This document shows, in pieces, positions 12,263 to 19,070 of a stretch of 40,295 bases of DNA. Source of the stretch: Candidatus Eisenbacteria bacterium (lineage in GTDB: Bacteria; Eisenbacteria; RBG-16-71-46; JASEGR01). The notes under the pieces are model-generated. The model saw nothing but the letters and a program-made list of their open reading frames with translations, was not told the DNA's origin and did no database searches. The translations under genes were made by a program, and so were the position numbers. Positions within the stretch are counted from its first letter, which is position 1, and the number at the start of each line of letters is the position of its first letter. The DNA lies in the NCBI GenBank assembly GCA_030017955.1, contig JASEGR010000022.1, positions 1 to 40,295 of the forward strand, in the 5' to 3' direction.

Positions 12263-15200
12263 TAGAAGAACGCCCTCACTTCCATACGGCCCGTGTGCTG
12301 AACAGGCTCTCCCTTTCGCATCTTGCCGTCAAGAGAGAGGGAGACCATTGTCGAAGAACCCATTCTAGACTCGATGAGCAGAAGATAAGAGAACCTGCCT
12401 CCCGTGTCGGACAAGCTCGTCCCATAATTCCCATATCCCGCCCTGCCTTCTATCCTCACCTTTCCCGGATCCGAATACACGAGGCTCGGTGTGACCTGAA
12501 TCCTTCGCCTGCTCGAATCCCATCCTGCGTCCTGGACCGACCCGACCTGAGACTGAATCCTGGCGACCGTCCTGGACGACAGAGCCGATGAGAATTCCGA
12601 TCCGACAGTCCTCTCCGTGCGTGAGACGAGGTTTTTCCTCGATGCGCCCGCGAGATACATCCGGTACGAGGAGCTCGAGTACCTGATGTCGCCCCTCCTG
12701 GCTTTGGAGCGCAGAACTCCGACTGAGAAGCCGTACTTATCCTCCCTCTCAACCTCATTTTCTCCCGAGATACAGCTCAACGCCTCCCTGCCTGAGAATG
12801 AAACTGCGAATGAGCCAGTCTTTCCCGGCGCAAATTCGATCTCCTCGTTGACTCTCGTCTCTCCAGAAAGAACCCCATCATAGCCGCCAATCTGGAAAAC
12901 CGACATGCTTCCCTGTCTGATTGTTTCGATGCTGTTTCGCCAGAAAATATTGGACAGCCACGAGGCCGTGTTCTTGTCGCGACACCTGAATGGAGAAAAA
13001 TCAGTATTGAGAGCCATCCTCACAGATGTGACGACTGTGCTGTCATCACTCCGGCTCTGGCTCAGTTCGTAGTCGCCGCCCGGAACCGGGTTTCCATTTA
13101 CGTCGAAGTTCCCCTTTCCCACTCCGACAAACACCAAATCCCGCCTCAGGGTGAGGAATCCGTTCCTGGTACCTTCGAGACGGAGTTTTCCTTCAAACAT
13201 GCCGTCCTTATCATACCCGACATTCAACTGTCCTAGCGAGTGCCGGCTCTTCGCAGTTTCTCTGTAAACCGTGTGGCTCATATTGCCGGATGCCTTAAGC
13301 TCCCTTGTCGGAGCCGAATCAAACGAGAACAGCCCCGTGACTCTGGAGGAAATGCCGCTCCAGGTTTGGCTTTCCTTCGTGAATTCATCTTTCTTCGTGC
13401 CCCTCAGCTCAAAGGATGCCACATCTCCAAACCTAACGTTTGCCCCGGAGCTGTACTCCTCCCTCAATCGCGGCGACCGGTTTCCCCCCGAAGAAGCTTC
13501 CCGTTCGTAAAAGGCGAAAGGTCTCACCTTGCCCAAGCCGACCGTCGTGTTCATCCCGTGAGTCGTTCTCTCCGAGGGAGCGCGTCCCGGAAAACTCGAA
13601 ATGACACCTTCATATCTTCCGCCAAAAGTGGAATTCCCGGTGGAAGTGAAGCTCAAGAGATTTCTTCTCGAAGAAAAATCGTTTCCGCCCGAAAGGCCTC
13701 CCCGCTCAAAACTCAGCTCGCGGGTCTTCACCGGCCTGTAATTGAGTTTGAGAAGAGAAGTCACTCCCCCGGAAGACAATTCTTCCTTCGTACCGTTCCA
13801 CGAAATCTCGTTGAATCCCTCGTTCACCCTGCCGAAAGGTAAGAACGAATCCTCAACCTTCTTAAGCGAAAGGCCGCATTCGAGCTCGCCCATATTCATT
13901 GTCCCAACACCAATTTCCTTCTTCAAATGTGATCCCGTCCTGAAGGCAAACCCGTCATAGGAATCATATCTGTTCACACCCCTTGTTCCCTTCCTCGAAA
14001 CCGCCCCTTCGAAGTTGAAAACCGCTGAGTTCGTTACCGGAAGCTCCGCTCCAAGCTGAAGAAGTGAGCGGGAGAGAGCCGACTGGCCCGCGGCTGGAGG
14101 GTCGGAAACCGAATCGGCCTGAGCCCCGGGGAGTGTTCCCTTCTCAAGACTACTTGCCGGCGTCAGAGGGTGCTCCGTCTCCTGCACGAAAGCAGCAGAA
14201 AAATGTTTCCCGCCCTTCTCCCCGTGCTCAAGAACAGTTCCTACGAAGCCTTTCTTTCCGCCATCTCTTTGAAGCTGGAAATCCACCAGGATCCTTGAAT
14301 CTTTTCCAATGATTCTGCGAGGCTGAAACGTAATGGCACCCCGATAATAATCTACCGAGTAATCTGCCCCTTCTCCCCGTGTCATCCTCTCACCATCCAG
14401 GAATACCTTTTCAGAGCCGGGCCGCAGGCTGCCTTCACTGCTTGATATCAGATAATACGGCCCCTGCTTCCCATCCACTCCAAAGATCTCTTTGGAGAGA
14501 AACTCGCTCCTTGATGAGCCAAGGGAGAGGTTAAGACTGGATGAATTCACCTGGGTTGCAATTCGTACGCCCTGGAGTTGGCGCGAAAAGTCTCCGAAGC
14601 CGGATTCGTCGCGGGAAGCGTCGTAATCCCCGAGCAGGACCGAGGAAGACCTGGAGCGCACCTCCACCAGTATCTTGTCAAGCTCGCCGAGCTCCTCGGT
14701 CAATCCATTTCCACCCGCAGGCGAATCTCTGTCGGAAAGGACTGCCGCGATTTCGACATCGTTCACCCTTCCGCCGACTCGAAGGTCGAGAGCTTGCTTG
14801 AGAGAGAAATCTTTGGACGAACCGGCCTCGAGCGATATCACTTTCGAACCGGAAATTGAGAATGAAGACAGTTCGTCGGATTTGTTTTCCCTGAGGCTCT
14901 CCTTTTTTCTGTGGGGCTGATCGGCACTATCCTGGGCCGACGTCAGCTGTGTTTCACTTCTGTACTCCCTCCCCAGATAGAATGGCAGATGTGCATAGGT
15001 GACTAGAAGACTGTCTTCTCCGGGAACGGGCCGCGCGAGATGCAGCATGCCGGCTGAATAGTCGACCGAGTAGTCTCTTCCCCTGACCAGAAGAGAATCG
15101 TGAACATATACCTTTTCGCTCCCAAGGAAGATGAAGTCGTGCGGAAGCCTGTAGGACAACGGGGATTCGGCCTTGCCCAGAATCACTTTGGCTTCCTGTG

Positions 15201-15273
15201 CCCGAACAGGCAAAGGCGAGACGAGCAGTGCCAGGACGCCGGCCAGAAGTACGCTACTTCTGAGATGGTTCAT
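12262..15273 (-). CDS. Large outer-membrane beta-barrel protein with SprA-like domains
   Basis: Function unknown. The 1003-residue product starts with a signal peptide (MNHLRSSVLLAGVLALL, cut near VRAQ). Two copies of a short domain follow a pattern also found in SprA: GRDYSVDYSAGMLHLARPV in the first 100 residues and GADYSVDYYRGAITFQPRR near residue 310. Between them is a segment with DLRVGGRVNDVEIAAVLSD, ELGELDKILVEV and LLGDYDASRDESGFG. The last 600 residues are alternating hydrophobic/polar strands rich in Ser, Gly, Arg and Glu, ending in VRAFF. That is consistent with a large barrel closed by a terminal Phe. I chose the ATG at 15273, which overlaps the lipoprotein gene by 20 bases; the open frame continues to 15354 without a signal-like start. 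It is not TamB-like. It may be a surface export channel or a scaffold; this is unproven. Confidence 0.7.
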   Translation of the reverse strand: MNHLRSSVLLAGVLALLVSPLPVRAQEAKVILGKAESPLSYRLPHDFIFLGSEKVYVHDSLLVRGRDYSVDYSAGMLHLARPVPGEDSLLVTYAHLPFYLGREYRSETQLTSAQDSADQPHRKKESLRENKSDELSSFSISGSKVISLEAGSSKDFSLKQALDLRVGGRVNDVEIAAVLSDRDSPAGGNGLTEELGELDKILVEVRSRSSSVLLGDYDASRDESGFGDFSRQLQGVRIATQVNSSSLNLSLGSSRSEFLSKEIFGVDGKQGPYYLISSSEGSLRPGSEKVFLDGERMTRGEGADYSVDYYRGAITFQPRRIIGKDSRILVDFQLQRDGGKKGFVGTVLEHGEKGGKHFSAAFVQETEHPLTPASSLEKGTLPGAQADSVSDPPAAGQSALSRSLLQLGAELPVTNSAVFNFEGAVSRKGTRGVNRYDSYDGFAFRTGSHLKKEIGVGTMNMGELECGLSLKKVEDSFLPFGRVNEGFNEISWNGTKEELSSGGVTSLLKLNYRPVKTRELSFERGGLSGGNDFSSRRNLLSFTSTGNSTFGGRYEGVISSFPGRAPSERTTHGMNTTVGLGKVRPFAFYEREASSGGNRSPRLREEYSSGANVRFGDVASFELRGTKKDEFTKESQTWSGISSRVTGLFSFDSAPTRELKASGNMSHTVYRETAKSRHSLGQLNVGYDKDGMFEGKLRLEGTRNGFLTLRRDLVFVGVGKGNFDVNGNPVPGGDYELSQSRSDDSTVVTSVRMALNTDFSPFRCRDKNTASWLSNIFWRNSIETIRQGSMSVFQIGGYDGVLSGETRVNEEIEFAPGKTGSFAVSFSGREALSCISGENEVEREDKYGFSVGVLRSKARRGDIRYSSSSYRMYLAGASRKNLVSRTERTVGSEFSSALSSRTVARIQSQVGSVQDAGWDSSRRRIQVTPSLVYSDPGKVRIEGRAGYGNYGTSLSDTGGRFSYLLLIESRMGSSTMVSLSLDGKMRKGEPVQHTGRMEVRAFF

Positions 15274-16207
15274 AATCAACCCTGAATGCCTGAATCCTGT
15301 CATTCCCTTTGTCGGCAACGTACAACATACCGTCGCTGGAAACGGCAACGTCAATAGGACATCTGAAGGACCCAGGCCCTGAGCCGCGGGTGCCTATGGA
15401 AAGCACCGGCCTACCCTCTCTGGAATACACTAACACCTTGTCGCTGCCGCAGTCTGCAACAAACAGGTTCCCGTAGCCGTCAACGGCAATTCCTGAAATA
15501 TTCGACGAGCCCTCTCCCGTTTTCCAGCTCTGAATAGTCCCGCCCATCGCATCAAAAACGATTATCAGGCCGCTGACCGGATCGGAGGCGAACACTGCCC
15601 CGTCTTTTCCGACTGCAAGACCAGACGGATGAAACTCACTTGACAGGTCGCTGGGATAGAAGGACTTCACAACCTCTCCGGTCGTGGTAAGAAGCAGCAC
15701 GCGTCCCCCTGCCCTGTCTGTAAGGTATATTCTGCCTGAGGAATCGAGCGCAATCCTCTCGAACGAATACGGCCGTCCTTCGGAGGAAAGTGCCGGACTT
15801 ATGTCTTTTGAGAATCTTCCCCTCATGTCATATAGCTCAATTATGCCTTCTCTTGATCCCAGAACGTAGATTCCAAGCTCTCCGGAAGAAAACACGTCCT
15901 TTGGACTGAAGAAAACGCTGCCGCTCGCAAGCTCACCGATGTAGTTTCCCTTCCGGTCGAACTTCTCCACCCTCCGTCCTCTTCCATCCACAACCAGAAG
16001 ATTTCCAGCAGGGTCAACGTCAACTGCCTGGGGAGACTCGAAAATCCTGACTTCCCCCGACATACTGCCTAGATCGAAAAGAAAGCTCGTCCCTTGAGGG
16101 ACTTTTCCGCTTTCGCGGGCAGTTGACAGAAAGGGGGAACGGCCGGTTGATGGGAGACATCCACTCAAAACAATGGCAAGGAGAGAGACAAAACAACTAC
16201 ACTTCAA
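15254..16207 (-). CDS. NHL-repeat beta-propeller lipoprotein
   Basis: A secreted lipoprotein with a six-bladed propeller made of NHL repeats. The N-terminus is a short lipoprotein signal with the lipobox VLSGC, lipidated Cys at residue 17. Repeats show the usual pattern of a Pro-x-x-Val/Ile-x-Val-Asp start and an Asp-Arg/Lys-Val turn, for example FESPQAVDVDPAGNLLVVD, SGIAVDGYGNLFVADCGSD and CPIDVAVSSDGMLYVADKGN. NHL propellers bind proteins or carbohydrates. No catalytic residues are evident. The start is TTG at 16207 inside TTGA, overlapping the stop of the previous gene, with GAGGAG about six bases upstream. Its place in an outer-membrane operon suggests an accessory periplasmic or surface lipoprotein of that complex. 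Confidence 0.85.
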   Translation of the reverse strand: MKCSCFVSLLAIVLSGCLPSTGRSPFLSTARESGKVPQGTSFLFDLGSMSGEVRIFESPQAVDVDPAGNLLVVDGRGRRVEKFDRKGNYIGELASGSVFFSPKDVFSSGELGIYVLGSREGIIELYDMRGRFSKDISPALSSEGRPYSFERIALDSSGRIYLTDRAGGRVLLLTTTGEVVKSFYPSDLSSEFHPSGLAVGKDGAVFASDPVSGLIIVFDAMGGTIQSWKTGEGSSNISGIAVDGYGNLFVADCGSDKVLVYSREGRPVLSIGTRGSGPGSFRCPIDVAVSSDGMLYVADKGNDRIQAFRVDYEPSQK

Positions 16208-17109
16208 AAACGCTCCTCAAGGCACACGCGGAAGGAAAGTCCCTGAGCCCCGGAAAACGTGACAGAAGCCCGGGGACCTTCCCTCCCGGGATCGCGTGTT
16301 TTTTTTGAAAGAATGAGGGCATCGTCCACGGCGCTGAAGATTCTGTTCAGAACCATGGCGCCGAGCACGAGCTTTGCATTGTGATATGCGCGAACGCTGC
16401 TTGTTCTCAGCGTTGAATATTCGGCCATCTTCTCGTCTGACACCCACTCCCAGCCATCGCTTCTAAAGTAGCCGTTTGTTCTCAAGTACTCTTCTTGTGC
16501 CTCTCTGTCATTGGGGTACCTGAACCTTGCGTCTCTTCTTATGTCTTCATTGTAACTTCCGGGACCCGGATCGCTTCTGTAGTACTTGCCTAGTGCCCTG
16601 TAGTAGTCGTCAGACTTCCCGTGGACATTCGTGCCTGCGAACATAGATGCAAAATTAGTGTAGCTATCCTTTCTCATGCCCCCTTGGACCTGATATACGA
16701 CATATGAAAGCCACACTGCTCCTTCAGCGGCCAGAAAAACAAAAGCCCTGTCCTTCTCTCCGAGAATGTACTCCCCACCGCCCGGGATAAGGAGAGAAAC
16801 GAGAATCGAAATCTTCTCTCTGGACGCTTTTCCAGAATGATTCCGGCTCATCCCCTCTTTTGGCCCCAGGAAAGCAATCGGCCTCTCATCCTGAGGCGAC
16901 ACATTCACAAGCGAGACCGCATAGATGCCTGCTCCGTCCCCACCCTTAACAATCCTCTCCCCATTGGGGAGAGGATAGAGGTGAGGGGGGCTCTCCCCTC
17001 CGGGGAGAGGACAAAGGTGAGAGGTCCCGCTCGCAGCAGAATACAAAAACCCCGCGAGCGTGAAGACAGAAAAGATGAAGAAGAGACTAGAAAGTTTTCT
17101 TGAGCGCAA
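16204..17109 (-). CDS. DUF5683-like exported protein, second of a tandem pair
   Basis: Function unknown. The protein (about 301 residues) has an N-terminal signal-like segment (KLSSLFFIFSVFTLAGFLYS). A low-complexity stretch rich in Pro and Gly comes from an inserted palindromic repeat. The conserved core begins LLIPGGGEYILGEKDRAFVF and continues as a membrane-type helix, AEGAVWLSYVVYQ. A charged helical middle region and a C-terminal helix, MVLNRIFSAVDDALILSK, follow. Its last residues are LEERF. The Pro-Gly-x-Gly-(E/Q)-(I/Y) turn followed by hydrophobic helices is typical of DUF5683-like proteins. The neighbouring 17087-17908 gene is a paralogue with the same core. I chose the TTG at 17109 behind GGAGAAGGAAGGA; a GTG at 17139 lacks an SD site. 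It overlaps both neighbouring genes. No function should be inferred beyond a likely envelope location. Confidence 0.7.
   Translation of the reverse strand: MRSRKLSSLFFIFSVFTLAGFLYSAASGTSHLCPLPGGESPPHLYPLPNGERIVKGGDGAGIYAVSLVNVSPQDERPIAFLGPKEGMSRNHSGKASREKISILVSLLIPGGGEYILGEKDRAFVFLAAEGAVWLSYVVYQVQGGMRKDSYTNFASMFAGTNVHGKSDDYYRALGKYYRSDPGPGSYNEDIRRDARFRYPNDREAQEEYLRTNGYFRSDGWEWVSDEKMAEYSTLRTSSVRAYHNAKLVLGAMVLNRIFSAVDDALILSKKTRDPGREGPRASVTFSGAQGLSFRVCLEERF
16952..17021. repeat. Tandem GC-rich palindromic repeat inside a coding sequence
   Basis: Two hairpin units lie 36 bases apart. The first is an 11-base perfect inverted repeat (16952-16962 / 16966-16976, CCTCTCCCC core). The second is an 8-base one (16991-16998 / 17002-17009). 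Each is followed by AGGTGAG; the two 20-base blocks at 16966-16985 and 17002-17021 differ at two positions. CCTCTCCCC-type palindromes followed by CTCACC are common dispersed repeats in bacterial genomes. The reading frame stays open across the insert and encodes a Pro/Gly-rich segment just after the signal peptide. Confidence 0.75.
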
Positions 17110-17908
17110 TCCTTCCTTCTCCGGTTGCAGGATGAACACTCACATTTAAGGACATCCCCCTCTTTGCAAGGATCAATGCATCAAGCGCACTTGCGACTCT
17201 GTTAAGAAGAAGGCCCATCGTCGCATACCTCGCCGTCCTCAAGAGGGAATTGCTCTTGTCTCTTCTCGAAAGATACGTGGTTCTGCTCAGACTGGTATCC
17301 CAGCCGGCAATGAACCTGTTATCCTTCCCAATCTCCTCATAGAACTCCCCTTTGTCCTTCTCATAGAGTTCCCCCAGGAATTCGCTGGCAAGAGTGTCAT
17401 CGGGAGTACTCACTGTGTTCCGGTATCTGGCCCAGTCCCAATGCTCGTCGGCAAAGCGCTTATATTCTCTCTCCTCCGCCTTTCCGCTCGCCCTGAACGA
17501 GAAGAATGTAACCCAGCCAACGGCCTCCACCCCCCAGAACACAAGACTTCTGCCTGTGACAGAGCGCTGAGCATAGATTTCGCCTGTTCCGGGCATCGCC
17601 AGGGAAAGGAAGAGTGCACCTCCAGGATTCGGCGGAGTCCTTGCCTCCTTACTCTTCTGCTCTTCCCCCTGCTCCTCTTTTTTCTCCTCCCTCTTGATAG
17701 CCCTTTGTGCCGCAAACTCATGCTTCAGGGAAAGCACAGACTCACGGTATCTTACCGTCCGCATCGAGCCCTGAGACTCAATTGACGCGTGAGACGCTGC
17801 CGGCACAAGGTAGCTGTCGTGTGCAATGAGCCTCCCGGCAGAGAAGGAGCTTCCCTGCCAGGAAACCAGGAGGAGCAGAGATAACAAAAAGAGGAAATGA
17901 GAACGCAC
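17087..17908 (-). CDS. DUF5683-like exported protein, first of a tandem pair
   Basis: Function unknown. The 273-residue product opens with a signal peptide (MRSHFLFLLSLLLLVSWQG). A charged, Lys/Glu-rich linker (about residues 65-95) follows. The core LAMPGTGEIYAQRSVTGRSL aligns by eye with LLIPGGGEYILGEKDRAFVF of the next gene. A hydrophobic segment (WGVEAVGWVTFFSF), a long charged region and the helix MGLLLNRVASALDALILAKR come after it. The last helix matches MVLNRIFSAVDDALILSK in the paralogue. The protein ends in the strand-like GEGRIALKKTF. The start is GTG at 17908, six bases after the porin stop, with weak SD support. The gene overlaps the next one by 23 bases. Tandem paralogy is clear from the shared motifs. 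An outer-membrane role is suggested only by neighbours and the terminal Phe. Confidence 0.7.
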   Translation of the reverse strand: MRSHFLFLLSLLLLVSWQGSSFSAGRLIAHDSYLVPAASHASIESQGSMRTVRYRESVLSLKHEFAAQRAIKREEKKEEQGEEQKSKEARTPPNPGGALFLSLAMPGTGEIYAQRSVTGRSLVFWGVEAVGWVTFFSFRASGKAEEREYKRFADEHWDWARYRNTVSTPDDTLASEFLGELYEKDKGEFYEEIGKDNRFIAGWDTSLSRTTYLSRRDKSNSLLRTARYATMGLLLNRVASALDALILAKRGMSLNVSVHPATGEGRIALKKTF

Positions 17909-17914
17909 TATTCT

Positions 17915-18898
17915 CTAGAACTTCGCCGTGAGAGAGTATCTGGACGCCCTCTCGAGGAATTTGGACTGGGTAACATTCGCATAGTCGAACCTAAGCCTCC
18001 CGTACATGATCCCAATCCCGAATGTTGGTCCAACGACCGTGCTTCCAGTGAGTCCCTCATCTATATAGCCCGCCCTGAGCGCAAGAAAGTCGTTCCAATT
18101 GAACTCGGCCCCGTAGTTGAAAATCGGAGGGTCGTCGACATAGACAAAAGGTTTGTTGAAATCAAAGGTGAACAACAGCTTGGACGCCGGACCAAATCCC
18201 AATACATAGGCCGCGCCAACCTTAAGGTTTCTCCCAAGAGGATCCGACTGATCCTCATCAACGTACGCTATGTTCGGACCAAGGTTCTGAAATGACGCAC
18301 CAAGACACAGTTTTCCCGAACGAAGTCTTGTCAGAGCTCCGAGGTCAACAGCCACCGTAGTCCCGGCGCCCCTCTTGCCCATTCCGGCCTGCAAAGCCCA
18401 CGCCGGAGCGAGGTCAACACGAACGAACTTAAGATTGACCCCGATCCCGAGAACGCTGCTCAACTTTGAGGCAAAGGCGATCGAAGGTGCAAATTCAAAC
18501 GGTGAAAACGTCCCTATCACATCTTCGGGACCGCCCGGACCGGTTGCGACGTTCTTGCCGTACGTGAGATATGCAAGTGAGGTCCCCACCGCCCCCCATT
18601 CACCCAGAGATGTCGTGGCACTCAGGAACTCGTAATAGACATCGGAGACGAGGTCCGGAACAAGCGCTATGTGAGTCAGTGACCCGTTTGTCCCTTTCAA
18701 AAAAGCCATTCCTGCCGGGTTCCACCAGACGGCACTGGCGTCGTCAGCAATTGCGCCGAAACTTCTTCCCATCCCGTCAGCTCTGGCGTTAGGCGCAATT
18801 TGAAGAGAAATGGCGCCTGCGCTGGTCTGCCCCGGGCAGCTCTGGGAAGAGAAAATGAAGAATACGAGAAATAGCAGCGATATCACCATCTTTGCCAT
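17915..18898 (-). CDS. PorV/PorQ-family outer-membrane protein
   Basis: A probable FadL-like outer-membrane barrel of the PorV/PorQ family. In Bacteroidota, PorV carries cargo within the type IX system and forms the attachment complex with PorU. The signal peptide covers residues 1 to about 24. The diagnostic N-terminal block is SLQIAPNARADGMGRSFGAI followed by ADDASAVWWNPAGMAFL, where an early Arg/Gly block precedes the WWNPAG motif. The rest is short beta-strands, ending SRYSLTAKF with the expected terminal Phe. At 327 residues it is slightly shorter than Porphyromonas PorV (about 390) and close to PorQ. It lies 172 bases downstream of the gingipain-like gene, and porU and porV are also neighbours in Porphyromonas gingivalis. 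The family call is firm; PorV rather than PorQ rests mainly on the neighbour. Confidence 0.8.
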   Translation of the reverse strand: MAKMVISLLFLVFFIFSSQSCPGQTSAGAISLQIAPNARADGMGRSFGAIADDASAVWWNPAGMAFLKGTNGSLTHIALVPDLVSDVYYEFLSATTSLGEWGAVGTSLAYLTYGKNVATGPGGPEDVIGTFSPFEFAPSIAFASKLSSVLGIGVNLKFVRVDLAPAWALQAGMGKRGAGTTVAVDLGALTRLRSGKLCLGASFQNLGPNIAYVDEDQSDPLGRNLKVGAAYVLGFGPASKLLFTFDFNKPFVYVDDPPIFNYGAEFNWNDFLALRAGYIDEGLTGSTVVGPTFGIGIMYGRLRFDYANVTQSKFLERASRYSLTAKF

Positions 18899-18985
18899 AC
18901 GGATCCCTTTCTTTTCAACTGCCTATCCGGTCGAGCAGCCCTAGAGGACAGCCCCCCAACCTCAAGGCCACGCGATGACCGCCTG

Positions 18986-19060
18986 CGGCCAGCATGCTTG
19001 ATCCAGCCTGCTACTTATCTTACACCGGACGTCGGAAGTAGGTCAAGAAAATGCTGGCCG
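18986..19060. other. Nested inverted repeat between the porU-like and porV-like genes
   Basis: A perfect 10-base inverted repeat, CGGCCAGCAT (18986-18995) and ATGCTGGCCG (19051-19060), frames a 55-base interval that itself holds CTACTT (19011-19016) and AAGTAG (19036-19041). It starts 11 bases after the stop of the protease gene on the minus strand. This is the only sizeable gap in an otherwise overlapping run, so it may tune expression of the downstream genes or mark a transcript end. No U-tract is present. Confidence 0.5.
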
Positions 19061-19070
19061 GCCGCCGTCC

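Noticed and set aside
12262-15273. TamB-like partner of the TamA-like gene
   Set aside because: The protein lacks the TamB beta-helical pattern and C-terminal DUF490 features; it looks like a barrel with SprA-like domains.
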